Below, one piece after another: positions 42,265 through 57,917 of a DNA stretch of 64,000 nt. Position numbers and translations under genes: made by a program. This stretch comes from Oopsacas minuta (Eukaryota > Porifera > Hexactinellida > Lyssacinosida > Leucopsacidae), in assembly GCA_024704765.1 (NCBI GenBank), contig JAKMXF010000335.1, forward strand, positions 124,001 through 188,000, in the 5' to 3' direction. Below the pieces are notes generated by a model that saw nothing but the letters and a program-made list of their open reading frames with translations, was not told the DNA's origin and did no database searches. The first letter of the stretch is position 1; every line of letters starts with the position of its first letter.

Positions 42265-42437
42265 TACAGTGGAGTCTCCCAAAACGGACAATCCATCTAC
42301 AACGGACAATCCTCCTGGAACGAATGAATTAACAATTATATATGTAATACTTTGACAGTCTCCGAGAAGCTGAAAACTCCCTTTAACGGACAGGCGCGAT
42401 GCCCCCAAACTATCTGTTATTCAGAGACTCTACTGTA
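42265..42437. mobile_element. MITE, TACAGTGGAGTCTCC family
   Basis: It starts TACAGTGGAGTCTCC and ends GAGACTCTACTGTA, flanked by TA. The subterminal motif ACGGACA recurs inside (CCAAAACGGACA, TACAACGGACA, TTAACGGACAGG). Pogo/Tigger-like non-autonomous element. Confidence 0.8.
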
Positions 42438-45297
42438 GTTGATTTTGCCAAAGTAGATAGGAACAAGTTCTATAGTATATACTTCATAGTGGAAGTTAAT
42501 ATGAAACTAATATATTTCTCCTTCACACAACTTTTGACTTGTAATACTGGCAAGTAAGGATAAGTATTTAATTCTTAGAAAGGATACCACAATTTTTCTT
42601 ATACTAAAAGTACTCGCGGTTATTGTTTGAACCTTTACCCCTTGTCTTAAGGTTTGTGAACCCGAATGGCCACACGACTCATGACTAGCCTCAGTCAATG
42701 GTTGATCATAATCCAACATCCTAAGACCTCTCTGTTCTATACAATTCATTCAAACTACTAGAAATGGGAATCCATAAATGAATTACATTCACAAATTCTA
42801 TAACTTACAAATTCTATTATTGTATTAACCATAAGGATTGAACTCGCTACCACAATGATGGATTCATACAGGCAATGAATCACGTTGTTCTATTGATTAC
42901 TACACAGGTGAAGTCCTTATTTACAATATACAGTGCATTTTGTGGTAATTCTAGCATCACGCTGGTGTCAAAAGTGATTGCTTCAAGATCATGACTGAGT
43001 TTGTATTGTTACTATTATTACATAATTTCTTGACAGATTTTATAAGCATTGACTTAGTGTTTAATTATGTGATTCAATATGTCAAATGCTAACTGAATTA
43101 TTTGGTATTTTCTGACTTCTCTGATGTTATGATTGAGATTCATAAATTTTTGGTCAACAAATTAAATTCACATTTCTTGAATTGAAAAGTACATTAATTA
43201 AGTTGGTAAGGGAAGGCTTCGAATCCCCATAGATATATTTACTAATAAGATATTTAGCTCATAAAAATTATATACGATTAGGGAAGCGTCCAGTTTCGTC
43301 AGACTGTTGTATTCCATTGTTTTCAGTGCTTAGTTCATTACTTTAAGCCAGCACTGTAATATTAAAAATATTTATTTGCAATGATGTAGATTATTGAATT
43401 ATAAATGTATTTTATGAAACTAAGACATTAGCTTGTAACAGCGTCTAAAAAGGAGAATTTCTTAGCAATCGGAGGGATTGAGATCTGGTAAGCTCCACCT
43501 TCTTAGATACTAATACAAATTTCGATATCATAGATTGTGTGTCAGCATAAACTTTTCGGAGGTTATACGTGAGATAATTATCAATTATCCAATATCTACC
43601 TACGAATGTCAGGCCAGTATACATCTTCAACAACCCCAGATTCGTTTGAATTTCCGTTTCTAAATATATAATTGCCTACGTCATTGATAAACAAAAGATT
43701 ACTGCAAATAAATTCAATCAATAATAATTTATTATTAAACATAACAGAATTGTTGTTTTAAATTACATTAGCCTTGGAATGTTGATGGATGGTTTATCAA
43801 ATTCCACAATGTTAACAATGACTAGCAATCCGTCTATCAATTTTTATCAATAATCTAACCTGGGGAATAATCTTACCGCATATTTGAATATCAAATCACC
43901 TAATTTATAAATCACCAAGTACGACCAAATATGTATATAAAATCCGCAATGAAACCACCACAACTAAAGCAAATCCATAAGGTTTAAGTCAGCAAATTTT
44001 TCAAACACACACCTACATATCTATGCGGTAATATCTAAAGAAATTCTATTTACGTATTTCATTGAATACAATACATGATAGGTTGTACAGTGGTTTATCA
44101 TTACACGGAATTAAAAGTAATTTTTATGGACATGATGCTATAATAGACTTACATGGGTGGCTACATCCCTGTTTCTATATGTATATTACCATCTGGACAG
44201 GTGGGTAGGGAAGTCAATTGATTTAAAATTGTTTTTGCCTTCAAAGTGTAGAAATCCTTTTGAGCTTTTTGTGAGATATTTCATTTTGAGATATATTATC
44301 TAAGGATTTATAAGCACTCATAATATTATTCATATATCGGACTGGCCAATGTTTTGGAATTAGCTCATAAAATAATTTGTTCTTGGTGAAAAAGCTAAAT
44401 TCTCTGAAAAGATTCTGAAACAGTCTAACTATTGACTGGATTCACTCAATCACTCATAGAGAACAATACAGTAATTATGAGAAACGATTATCTAATTTAT
44501 CAACCTTGTGATAAGCTGTATAACATCTGCAATTTGTTACCAATTTAGAAGCGAATCCAGTCCAAAGTTATCCGCCACAAATTCATACTCTCCCCACTGA
44601 CAAGCCACGAATTTATTTGCCAATTCCACAGCATTGAATATTTCGAAATATGATTAATTGATTCAAAAACACTTGTTACATTCCAAAGTATTTAATAAAT
44701 GTGTTTTTAACCAAAATATACCCTACATGCAATTACAGTTGTTAACAGCCAGATTATTGAATAGATGCAAAAACATCGCCACAGTAAAGAAAGAAATTGT
44801 CTGTAACAGAATTGATAATTGTGAGATTGTTATATTATTATTTTCGCATCCTGAGTGAAACCATACAGATGTATCAAATTGTTAAACAAGCAAATTATCT
44901 CGAGAATATCGTGAGAGCATCTACCTTATGCTGAAACAAACTAAATTTCAATATTTTCGTATATCATCAATGTGTTGTTGATAGAAATCATTTCATTTGA
45001 ATAAATACTAAGATACAAGAATTTTTCAAGTCAAACATGTGCATGCATGACTAAACTCCATATAAAGTAGTGTAAATATCAAATAACTGGAAATTATTAA
45101 ATTACATTTAATTGAGAACACAGGGATTGCTCTATTATCTATATCGGGCTAATAGTTCAATATGAACAGACACATAACGCACCAAACTCTCACTATATGA
45201 GATTAGCAAATATCAAGCTCAATAGATTAGACAGAGAATTTAATTTTAAAGGAATTTGTCGACGAATTCGTGTACTTTATTAATAATAAGCACTTTT

Positions 45298-45320
45298 AAA
45301 ATTATTAATAATAATAATAA
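45298..45320. repeat. (TAA)n microsatellite
   Basis: A run of TAA/ATT units in non-coding DNA. Confidence 0.8.
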
Positions 45321-48300
45321 ATACGTACAAATCAATGCATTGGATATTTAATGCTAAACTCAACAGTAATGGCCAGCTGTATAAACCAATTATCATACAC
45401 ACTTTATTCTGAAAATAAGTACTATATCCTAGTGCTATAACCGATGATATTTCTACCAGACAAACGCCTGAATCAATTAGAAATTTGAGTAAGGTCAGAA
45501 ATTTCGAAGATTTCATACACTCACAGACACTCCATATATTTCAGTGTTACCCTACATAATAGCAAATCAACTACTTTCATGATAACCACCATAGTAGTGA
45601 ATATTTGATACTAATTTTATCATTTCTAAATTTTCGCTGTAGAATTTGATTATCTTTTCGATATCGAGATACCGAGTGAAGTCGTTTTGTCAGAAAGATT
45701 ATCAAGTTTTATAAGATTCAGTAAATTATGAGTAATTTATTTATGTTTGATTTGATGACAAATTGATTTCGTATTCAACAAATACTAATAGATTTGTAAT
45801 TAAAAACATCTTAAAATCCTGTCAAAACATCCTAAAATTGATTAAATAGTTTGAAAATTATAGAGATAGCTAATTAGTTAAGAGATATTAGATGCATACA
45901 AGTATATAATTACAAATACTAATACATCACAAACGATACGATTACTCTGAATTTATGCACAAAATTGGAGAATTCTGTTAATTAAATAAGGACCAGAAAC
46001 CATAGTATATATCCGTCAACCAATATCAAATAATTACAGCACGAAATCCTGAATGTATAAGTAACTGAAAGAAGAAGCAATGTTTCACCATAAGGGTCTG
46101 TTTAGAGATGGTACCAATCAAATCATATGAAGCAGATGCCTCGAATAAAATCTACCTACTTCGGTCAGCATGCAGCATATTTAACCCTTATTGTCTGGCC
46201 CCGACAAACAACACCGTTATTTCCACAAACAGGGCATAAAATCCTCTTACAAAACTAATCATCCAAAACAGACTTAAGTTATCTGTATTAATATTCCCAT
46301 TATACAATATCCAAGAAATATAACTTAATTAACAAGTTTCCTATAATATACATAGGATTGAATTTCTCTAATATTTCAAAGGCAGTCCTAGTTAAACAAT
46401 ATTTGATAACAAGAAATATCCAAGCTAAAGTTGTGTCCGTTCAAAGCAGTAAAACTACTATCAGATGGGCCAAATTACATCTCCAGATGCCACCAGATAC
46501 AATATACCTGTATCAAATCTTATATCAAATGACACGTTCTAATTTTCCTGTAAATGTGATCTCCTGGACACTGATAAATGGTTAAAACAAGGTAACAGAT
46601 ATGTGTAAACCAAATGTACACATAAATGTAATTATAAACAAATTTGTAACACAGCCTCAAACTATAAACAATCTTTTTGATCAAGAAATTGCAGATTAAC
46701 CTTTTTGCTTAACACGTCAATAAATATTGCAAACGACGGCCTGAACTTTAGTTAAAGAATGCGTGGTTTATTGTTGGCACGCCTTTAACATGTATTATAC
46801 GTTGTGGAACTTACAAATGGTTGAGTTCAGCCTTATGATGATATTTTGACTCAGTGTATCAAAGGATGTTCTTTGATGTTAACTTAATTCACTATTCTAT
46901 TGTAACAAAGTAATTGGAAACTTTGTGATTCAATTAATGACCACTAAATGGCATTTCCAGGTAAAGAAGTATGTAATTTACACTTGAGGACAACTTCTTA
47001 CTTTTGCTCGAATATACTAGCAACCTTGCTCTATAGTATATAGGAAAGTAACATCATGGCAGTTAATGCAGACCCCAATGTATATTAAACTATGACTTTT
47101 ATGAATCAAATGGAGCATTAATAACCTCAATTCAAAGAATAATTCGCATAAAGCAATAGTCATAGAAGACGATTAGGATGGTGGCCAACTGTGTATAGGT
47201 TACACAGTTGAATAGTATTTTTAAATAATTTTGAGGTCAAATATTATAATGGGTACGTATTCCATATACAGATACTCTTTCTTAATCATATTATTCTCGA
47301 ATTTTTGTAAGAATACACTCTGCCAAATTTAACAATAAATGATAGATAATTTTGGCTCCTCAATGATTATATTTACATTTTAATATCAAATAACCATCCC
47401 GACATATAATTAAGTGTATCAAATTAATCTATTAAATACGTTCTAACCAATGAAATTCAATCCTGCATGCCAGTGAAGTAAGTCCGCCCCAAAGGATGAC
47501 TTTAAATAAATTTATTAAACTCAGCGATCTTGTGACAATAAGTATACCTGAATTTGATCATGAGTTTAATACTCAAGTTTCACTTTAAATATAGTTTGTG
47601 TATGGCCACATGGTAATATAAATTGTATAGTAAGGATATTTAATGGAATTTGGTTGAGAAAGCTTTTTTGATATATTTGTAGAAGTCAAGTATGTGAACA
47701 CATTTCCTAAAATTGAATAAATATTGATTTACCCCCCTAAACTGTAATGAGCGCTATCGTTCCTATCTACATTTAATTATCCATTATTATTCTATACTTT
47801 CGTATTTTAACTATAATTTCAACTAATCAAATTCGACAATCTATTTACACTCAAGCAAGCAACAATTTTCAAGCTGTCTTACCATAGTTACCCTATCCTC
47901 GTCTTGGCATGTCATACATATTTTGTAATTTTACAAATGAGCGAAACTGACTATGCTACACTTAATCAGTGAGGTTAATTAGTCAATCCAGATTTAGCTA
48001 ACAAACGTATGCAATCAACGTAATATTATCTAAGATTGAAAATTAATATAAACATTGATTATGATAAAAATAGCAAAAACAGATAATATAACACAATTGT
48101 GGGAGAAAATATGATTAAATTATGAAAATATAGTTTTGTATGTTAAAATCTTGGAAATAATTAAGCCACAATGATTAGCAACAATTATACTTTCCTGACG
48201 TAAAGCAATCGATAATATTTGATTAGTCAAAGATTAGTTGATAGATGTTTGGTAATTTCGCGAATAATGAATTTATCGTCTATCCAATAAGTTCCTTCTG

Positions 48301-49104
48301 ATCCACTCATGCTATATATTTGATAATTGATTGTAGCTTTTCATGGAAATTTTGAATTCAAACGAATTCCGCATGATTTGTAGGTTAGTAGTAATTGGCA
48401 TCATATTTGATGCGTCAATATTCGAAGAATTCGATTTGAATAATTATTTGATTTATGGACATACAGCTGATAAATAATTCGTATAAAAATTAAATCTGTT
48501 GAAAATATTTGTGGTTTTTAATAAATTTGAAACAACCTTATATGTATGTATTATAAAAAGGACCAAAAGTGACATAACATTTAATATTCGCATTAAAATT
48601 GACACTAATTTGAATTCGTAACTAAGTCTGGATTATATTTATTAATTAGTTCAATACCAATGTGGAGAATTTAAAGTATCCACTCAAAATTGATTATTCT
48701 AAAATATTTTCGATAATAACCTAAAATACCTTAAACAGAAGGCAAAGTAAATATATAGGAAATGTATTGTTTTAGCTATTTAGAATATTCTATTGGGATA
48801 TTATCATTTAGAAATGTATTGGGTTGCTAAGAGGAGGAGTGATATGATTGCACCAATAACCAATAATTAAGTTAAATAAAGATTCTATGCTTAAGAACAT
48901 TCTAAGTATCATGACAATAGTGAGCAAAACAAATTATCAATATTTCTGCAATATTTACCACAGTTATTAATTCATTTATATTATTCATGTCATTCATCAT
49001 AAAGGATGTTAATTACTTATAAATATAGTACAGATAATGTCAGAGTAAATCAGGACTGCCAATCAATGCCGAGGCAGTTGGCATTTTCCTGATAATAGTA
49101 AATA

Positions 49105-49275
49105 TACAATGGAACCTCGTTAATGAGAACATCAACGGACAGTCAAAATTTCATTTTATCATAGAGTTTGTAATAACCGGATTAATACCAATTGAATAGC
49201 CATTGTAGAGACCTAATTTTGTGTAAATATATGTTCGTATTATCCAGATATTCGTATTAACGAGGTTTCACTGTA
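49105..49275. mobile_element. MITE, TACAATGGAACCTCGTTAA family
   Basis: It starts TACAATGGAACCTCGTTAA and ends TTAACGAGGTTTCACTGTA, good inverted repeats flanked by TA. The ends resemble Tigger/pogo termini. Confidence 0.82.
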
Positions 49276-50017
49276 TGCTAATCTGATAGGTAATACAAAT
49301 ATACGCATACGATGAAGCACGATCAAGCACAAGTCTTCAAGAAATACACTGCATTTGTGCTATCAAGATTCCTAAAACCGGCTGAAATTCTAGATAATGT
49401 ATCTTATGATTTTCAAGAGTTAATTAATTCCGTCAAATTACGTATATTTCAGAATGTTATTAGCTTTCCTTTTCAACCATAAAATACGTTTTTACTGGCA
49501 ATTATCTAATTTGATCAATTATATCAGGCTGGCACATTGAAACAATAAAGTACAAAAGTTGGAGAAATAATATCAATAACAAATGATTCAAAATAAGCTT
49601 TTCCAACAACAAAAGTTAAGGTCATTTTTCTACTGTTTCGTTAATCGAATACAGCAGAAGAAATTTGTAGGTAAGCACTTCAAAATCAAATTAAGGGTTC
49701 ATATATCTACTAATTACGTCTGGATAACGCATTACCCTGCAATTTATCTTATTCAAAGCAGGTGTGGTGAGGTGAGATTTAATAGAAGTAAGTATACTTG
49801 TCAATTAAATTTACATAATTGGTATTTAATAGATACATTCAATATAAACTCGAGTTGTGTAGCAATTATTTTCGTTATTATTGACTGACGAATGTAAATG
49901 TGCTAAAGATTATATTCATGTAATGTTATATGGTAAATATTGTTCATAATTCCAAAGCTACCCTAGATTTGATATAAATATTGAAATAATCCCCCTAAAA
50001 TGACAAATTAGAACCAC

Positions 50018-50171
50018 TACAGTCAACTCCCGTTAGATCGAAGTTCAATAGACCGCATTGATTACCTTGATTTTGATAATTTGGCTTAGGACCATATTTG
50101 TACACTTTCAGACTTTGATAAAAGTAGTTAATTCGATATATCCGTGTTCGTTATGACAGAAGTTAAGTGTA
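50018..50171. mobile_element. MITE, TACAGTCAACTCCCG family
   Basis: Left end TACAGTCAACTCCCGTTAG. The right end GACAGAAGTTAAGTGTA is diverged. The interior block GGACCATATTTGTACA is shared with the copy at 20034-20171. Confidence 0.78.
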
Positions 50172-51192
50172 TATTATACCCTAGTTACGTGATTGCATTG
50201 AAATATGCGCCACTATTGAAATTGACAAATCTAAATAAATTCATATTACTAAACTCTATTGAAATTGGGAATTTAAGTTTAAACGTATTAACATGGCATA
50301 CAAAAGGGCTGCATTCATAGATTCTAAACGTGACAACTGTCACACTTAACTACGAATGACACCAGAAAAATGAGAGATATTCACGGATTTGTAAAGATTT
50401 CGCGACACAAACCTGAAATCTTAGATGTGAAAGAGAGTGCAAAATTTAATGCTTGATAAAACCATGCAATTGGAAACCATAAACTCTATACATTTTATAG
50501 ATTTGTTTGGCTTGAAGTTTTTGGAAGTGAAATTGTCTCCTAGAATGGCAACAGTAATTACATAGGAAAAAGTGTTAAAGGAAATGTGCTAAATAAAATT
50601 ACTATTCAAGTCAAACAATACACCACAAGGTTGGCTACTTTACTAATAGGAACACTGTTAAGGATAAATATAACCGCAAAAAGTTAGTGTTTAGTTTCTC
50701 TTATTGTCTGAATCGGTCTCTCATCTGGTATGGGAAGATAGTAAAGTTTCGCCATATGTGTGTTGGGATTGTGGTATTGTCATTGAAGCTTATGTGGGGG
50801 AATTGATGGAGCTTATCTATTTGAAAACAATAATATTTGCCAAAACATAAAATTTCGATAAGCACGACTTCCCTTTCACCAAAAGAATCAATATTTGGGA
50901 TATTCGTTTGAGGTCTAACCGCGATTTGTAAATGTATTCAGTTTGCATTGTCTGTAAGGTCGCAAAGCACAAAGCCGCTAGCCTCTGATGTATTTGAAAA
51001 CTATTATACTTCCTTTAGAAGTTATTACAAGGCGTTTTTATGGAACTCCAGATAATATTCGACAAGAGTATTCGTGTTTTATCCATCCTAGGCCTCTAAA
51101 TAGATGTTTTTGGTATTCAAAAGTTTGAAATCCACTGGTTAACCCTTACTTACTTCTGCTTTAAGTCAAAACTGAGTTTCCATTCATTTAAT

Positions 51193-51281
51193 AATATCTC
51201 TATTCGGATAAGACGTACACTCGGATAATATGAACTAAGTTTAGTTTCACAAGGTTTAAATCTTATCCGAGTTCTGTTGTA
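51193..51281. mobile_element. Internally deleted MITE, CGGATAAGACGTAC family
   Basis: Left ATTCGGATAAGACGTAC and right CTTATCCGAGTTCTGTTGTA match the ends of the element at 20828-21001, with about 85 bp of interior missing. Confidence 0.7.
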
Positions 51282-52571
51282 CTAGTATGTTCCAGGACAT
51301 TGAGTCATCAAAATTCGATGAATCCCCTCCCATAAACCACAGTATCTCAAGTGAAGACTCTATATGGAAATGATTCTATATGATAATGGCTGTGACTGGT
51401 GAGGCCATAGCTATACTACTTTTTCCTAGCGTTACCCACCTATACAAACCCACTATGTCTTTATCACATTTTGCATACTGCCCTTACGTCCTTACACTTT
51501 TAATTTCACTACTACAGGCCTGAAAAAGGACTAGATCCAACATGAAGAAAATTGTTTGATGGATGTGATTTTGAATTCTACTAACCTCGAATAATCTCAA
51601 TTCGGTCTACAATTGATAAAATAAACGGATAAATAATCAAAAGTATTATAAAGATACAATTATTCTGCAAACATGTTAAGCCATCATTTATTTAGGGTTA
51701 TACCATAATATTATTGTTCAATAAACCACTAATTCGTATGTAATGAATCTTTTTATTACCAAATACTATTGGGTTATCCGAAAATAATCATTAAGTATTA
51801 TCTCAAAAAGTTATTGCTGAAAATGGGAGTGGTTATATGGGATTTCTGTCAAATTTTCAATTTTGTGAAATGATTACATATTTATGACTCATGAATCGTT
51901 TATTAAGGAATAATTTGTATTATACGCTACAATCAAAAGTAACTTTACTACTAGTATTATTAAAATATGATAGTAAGTACCTCTTAAAAATACAATAGTT
52001 ATGTAAAATGATCGAATTGCGCTACCCTACTTTTACTTGTGGTGGATATTACTGCATACGAAGCAACTTGAGCTTATGATATAACCTTGAGAAAAATTCA
52101 TAGAATTTACCACACGAATTGCACAATTCCGAATGTTTATAAGAAATATACTAATTGTCTGTGTCAAGGATGTTAATGTTATCAAAAGCAAATTGTAATT
52201 AGGTTGTGTTAAAAGCTTGGAAGTTGAATGTATTTAAGATTACATGTGTTAATATTGACAAATTGAGTTATGGAGATTGTTCCTCTAGATATGATAACTA
52301 TTATCTCGAAGCCATGCATATATGTATGACTGTACATTACGATATTTCGCTGTGTGAAATATAGCAGAAATTGTACATTTCTTGGCTTTCACGTTTTTAT
52401 CAACTTGCAGCTTGTTAAAAATATTGACAGAAAATTAGAAATTACAGATGGAATTTACTGTTCGCCACAGGCAATTAATGATAAGTTCAATATAGGAAGT
52501 AGATCAAATAAAATTATTATTTTGCAAGATAATAAGTTTCTCTAGTCAAATATTAAAAGTATTTTCAACTG

Positions 52572-52650
52572 CAATCATTCTGGAATTTCCATATCCTCCT
52601 AGCTTATAAAAATTATAAGCTAAGAGGATATGGCGGTTTCAGAATGATTG
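52572..52650. repeat. Long palindrome, 38-bp arms, 3-nt loop
   Basis: Arms 52572-52609 and 52613-52650 are reverse complements at 33 of 38 positions. In RNA, three of the five differences become G-U pairs, giving about 36 paired positions. It starts CAATCATTCTG and ends CAGAATGATTG. A recent foldback or inverted duplication; a small-RNA precursor is possible but the loop is very short. Confidence 0.88.
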
Positions 52651-55600
52651 TTTTATCTGCAAAGTAATATTCAAATTGCTTACAAGTAATTTTAATAATT
52701 TTTAGAACATATGCATGTACATTATTACAGATTTTGTTAATATTTCCAGCATATATCTACCAAATTTACTGTAGCTCCATGAATATATATATTGCTCGTG
52801 ATATTTTCAACCTACAAATTAATACAAAATCATAACCAAGGTTACTTAACATAACTCCCACCAGAATGAGTTCATTGGTTTATTATTAGAATTGCAAACA
52901 TAGCATGGGGTAGTTAAACACCATGTTTTACAAACTTAGTAAGCAAAATGGATATTTTATGCTGAATATAGTTTGCTCATATTATTAGCATATACATTCG
53001 CCAAATTCATAGAGTTATGCTATGCACGTCAATACGATTGTTAAAAAATACCAACACTGTTTCATCGTTGATATGTAAAATTTTGGTAATATATTGCTAC
53101 GTGCATACATGAAATAATTGTGAGATATTGCAATAAGAAAAGCACAGAGCACATATTTTAGGCTTGAGAGAGAAACACTTTTTATATGATAAGTTGTATT
53201 TTCAACATAATTGTTGAATTTTTGCTCAGAATACTTGTACGGTAAATGGCGAGTATACTTTTATTACTGATTTCCTGCGACATATTTTTCGTAAATAAAT
53301 AAATAATTTAGTATTACATAATATTGATTTAGAAGTATCAAAAGTATAATATGTGATTACATAAGATGATAAAAGAAATATCCAAAACAATCAAACGCAA
53401 TTATTTGCTATTGAATTTTGCATTGGATTTTCCCTGATCCTAAATATATAGAATGAAACTGAAATCGAAGTATTATTAGTATATCAAGCACAAGGATAGA
53501 ATATGTTAACTGAAACATATAGGGTTTAGAAGATTGTCTAGAGGTTCCATATACTTCCATTTTATATCTTATTGAATCTATTTTTATAACAACCTATTGC
53601 ATCCCAAATATCTATTTATATACTTGTTAATTATTCGCTTGTAGCATTCTTACATAAGTTACTCAACCAAAATCTATTTCTATTGAATTTCCGAGAAGTT
53701 TGTTGGACTTAAATTATGAAATATTAATTGACACTAAACATTGAAATTGACACCTGAAATAATCTGAATCATTAAAGTGCTCTGAAGGAAGTGGAGAGTA
53801 CAGACGTCATTCAAAAAACCATTTTACATTATTACTGCTGTATGATTCTTACTGACGTATTATCAATTCGGTCTTCCCACGTAGATTATATCTCTAAATA
53901 GGACAATAGACCTTTATTAATAATATTCCAAATAATCGAAGCAAGAATAATTAAAATAGCATTGAATATGAATTTTATAGTTTTGTGTGTAATTACTGTA
54001 GCTAGGGTATTTCCTGGTGTAAAATTATAGAGCGATTGTATGTGCTGAAAAGGGTTTAGTTTGGAGGGAGAGACCCCAAAAAGAATATTGAATCGTCATG
54101 CATGATTTTATAATGCGTAAACTATAGAATACGTATCACATCAGTTTTCAAACTTCTTGAATAGAGTAATTAGTACGAACATCACTTTATTAACTTAACA
54201 AGTTCGCGTTCTGCTAAATTACACAAATATTCCGCAATTATTATAAAATAAGATATATCATATGAATTACAGATGTTTTCTATACATGTGATATCTGCCG
54301 CAAATATGCAACTAATAGTTTACGCAAGTAAACTGCTGTAGTGATGTTATCTACTAAAGAATCACGAAAATCATAAATTTATATTTGTAATATTTGTTAA
54401 TTAACTAGAAAAGAAATACATTGAATAAAAGTTTGAAATGTACGTCTCAACTATCCTGTATGATGTCTGAAGAATTTGAATTAATTTTTGGGAATAATCA
54501 CCTGGAATGGTTTCTTATTAAAAAGGTTTATTGCGTGTGTTTAAAAAATGAGATTTTTATTGTAAAAAGTTTATTGTAAAGATTCAGTACAAACGAGTAG
54601 AACTTTCAATTAACAATACCATATACAAAACGAAATTAAGTTGACCTACAATCATAAAAGATATTAGTAGCTGTAAATGTGGTAAAAAACAAAGGTGAAT
54701 ATTCTCAAATACGATATGGATTTTATAGGTTTCTTCTGAAGTTCCCCATAACTACCAATCGCTTAAAATGCTAACTTGCCCGATTATATTTGCTAATTCC
54801 ATGGATTTTCGAAAATTTTCCTGATTTTACAAGTGTTGCATCCATAATTAGCAAGTTCAGGCTATTATTTGGGAAAAGATGGCCATTCATTTGCAATTAT
54901 TTCCTTGATTCTCAATTTCTTTTGGATTTCTAGTAAATCCCAGGAGGGTCTGCAAGCATCAGCAACTAACTGATAATACAGAGTTGGAATTTATAGTTCT
55001 AAGTACACTAATTTATGAGAAATATCCGAGAATTATATCAATTCGCGCCATTAGTTAAGCAATGTCTACTCGAATAGCTGAAATTTAATAAATTGTAAAC
55101 TTTACTCATCATTACTTACAAATCACTCCTTTTAAGAGTAACTACCTCAAATTTTCAGATCAAGCAGAACTAGTACAGGTGGTTTTACACTGGTACTTTA
55201 AGATACAAATCATTGAAATATGCTAAAAATATGCTGAGTATGTAAACTGTAGATAAACAAGTATAATATTAAATCACTAGGACATTGATGTTTAATCTAA
55301 TTAAATGATATATAACAAATTCTATTGATTTCGTTGAGTTGAGACCGCAGGCTTGTTTGTAATTTATTGGATCGTTAAGTGTTACCACTTAAATCATTAA
55401 TTTTTAGACGATTCATTGAAAAATCTACCAATTGATGTAAAACAAGTGATGCTTTGTTAAACTTCCGAATGAATGCAGTCAGGTTGTAAATATGCGATTG
55501 GTTTTCAGCGAGTATTTCGTTCATGGTACAGTGAGGATATGGTATTGTATTGCAGAATTTAAAAGAATAGCCTCAAATATTTTGTGTAAGGAAATATTCG

Positions 55601-57892
55601 GTTTATGTAGTATAGATTAATCAAATTTGCACTGAACGCATCAACGGACAATAGTGTTCAGGGATTTAATTGTGGTATTATCCATTCTTGTGATCAGTTT
55701 CAGCAAAAATGATTATGTTCAATAAATGGTGATTTCAGGGTCATTAATTGACTAGATTAACCAGCGGTTAATTATGTACTATCTTCCTTTGATCAACAAG
55801 GTGCAATAGGATATGTCGCTGAATTTGTGTTCGAATTTATTTTCACTCCATTATTAATTGTAACATGTTCGTTGAATTCATTGTCAAATTAAATTATACA
55901 AATCACCGTGTTTCCCTTCTAGTGATGTGTAATTCGAATATCCTTTTGATTAATTATTTGTTTGGCTATTAATACCATCAAATATAATCTATGTACTTGA
56001 TTCATTGATTTTTGAACAAAAAAAGGCACTGTGCATGCTACAATTTTTTTGTTTTTCATAGAACAGTTTTACTTTCTCGCCTGGCATGACCTATTTTGGA
56101 CTTCAATAAAAACCGCTCATTCATTCTATTGTAATAATATAATCTCAGCAATTATCTACCACCTAAATCAAGAATATCAATTTTCCCAAAATCACGCCTG
56201 TTAAACACTTAGCAAGTACTCCACAAATTTTGCGTATAGGAAGCACAGCTATTGAATAATACATATATATCAACCACACACCCGAATCGACATTGAGATA
56301 AGAACATTCTAAAAAGGAATGAAACAGATAACGTAATTGCCCTAGACAGAAAGGCACTGAACAATACAGCCATATACTTTACTGCATACATAAGATGGAA
56401 TATTTCACTAGGCTATTGTATGGAAACCATTCGAGGAATCTTGAAACGAAGAAATGTCATTTCTAAGGCTAATTTATACATTTCTAACAGGTCTTCTTGT
56501 TGCGTGGTTTCTTCATAAAGTTTCATCAGTCACTCAGTCAATTGATTAATTAATTCAAAATAGAATAAAATATTATATCCTAAGAAATTCGACCATAAAC
56601 ACATGTAAATATATATTGTTCATAAAAGTCAATTTGTGTAAAAATTAAGTAATTTTTGGATGTAATTTTAATTAGGATTCGTCAAATATGTATGAATTCA
56701 TAATATACAATGATTTTAAAACCAGTTGTTCGTAATATGCTACTCCAGAGGAAATATATTAATCGTTCGGTTTCAAATCACGCCATAGATATTTCCAATA
56801 ATTATATTTATTTAAATATCTAATGAAGAATAATTTTACGAAAGAGCATTGAATTGCTTATCATATCCGTTATGTTATCCAAACTTGATCTTTCAAAAGT
56901 CCCTGATTAGTAAAAATCTAGTAGACTAAATTATTAGATTATGGAACTAGAACTTACTAACTACAGATAGAAAATTCGTATAAAACAAAAACCATATGGT
57001 TAGATCCTAAAATGTTTATGTTTACAACTAATCGTAAACAAATTAACCTCAAATCATGCAACATTATTTGATTGTTTGGTTATGAACTGTTAATATCATT
57101 AATTATATAATCAAAGCAAACGCTTGAACTAAGGTCAGTTGATATACCATTAATCTGCACTTACATAAAATAATGTATCATTAAGTAAAAGCGGAACTAC
57201 CTAGTGTGTGTGAAATTTGCTATTTTTGCTAAATTCTGAACTATATATGCATAATACAGTATTTTCAATAGTTTAACCAACTATTAGCTCTCATACTTTT
57301 CAACTCAAACAATTCATGATAGATTTGAGGCAGATGAGCTATATTTTAATCATCATTTCTATATACGTAGTGTGTATTAGTGCTAATTTTTAAATCATCT
57401 CATGCAAGTAGCAAATAGTTATGTCGATTCTAAGTTTTAACTCAGCAAGAGTTAGGTCGGTTGTATAATAAGCAATACTCACTGTACTAACATTCTGATC
57501 TAACCGAAACCTGACCAACCACTCCATCTCCTACCGGCTACGGCTATGGCTCAGAGTACAATATCAGACAGCATATTGTAACCAGTTTACAACCCATGGA
57601 TACTAACACAGTTTTAGGTAATTATTTGAAAGTCTAATATATTAATATAATTATTATCGTAAAATGTGAGATAAGTTGAGAGAGAATAGATACTTTCATT
57701 TGGAATTAATACGTATTAATCCACTAAACTCCAAATCAAATAGGATTACTGTTTAAAAATAGTATAAGAATCATGCGCAATAACATTGCGTGTACAAACC
57801 ATATATTCCTTGATGAAATTCCCACTCTAATGAAACATATGTTCACGGGGGACCATACAAATCGTTTCAAGTAATTTATGTGATTTAATAAC

Positions 57893-57917
57893 CCATAATA
57901 ATAATAATAATAATAAT
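57893..57917. repeat. (ATA)n microsatellite
   Basis: About eight ATA units in non-coding DNA. Confidence 0.9.

Noticed and set aside
43205-43225. tRNA gene suggested by TTCGAATCCCC
   Set aside because: No matching acceptor stem, D arm or anticodon arm around the T-loop-like sequence.
46358-46585. 75-codon open frame
   Set aside because: No recognisable motif, no codon pattern distinct from the surroundings, and a length expected by chance over 38 kb of scanning.
49583-49888. 101-codon open frame
   Set aside because: Longest open frame in the desert but low complexity (many K, N, I, F), with no motif or neighbour to support it.
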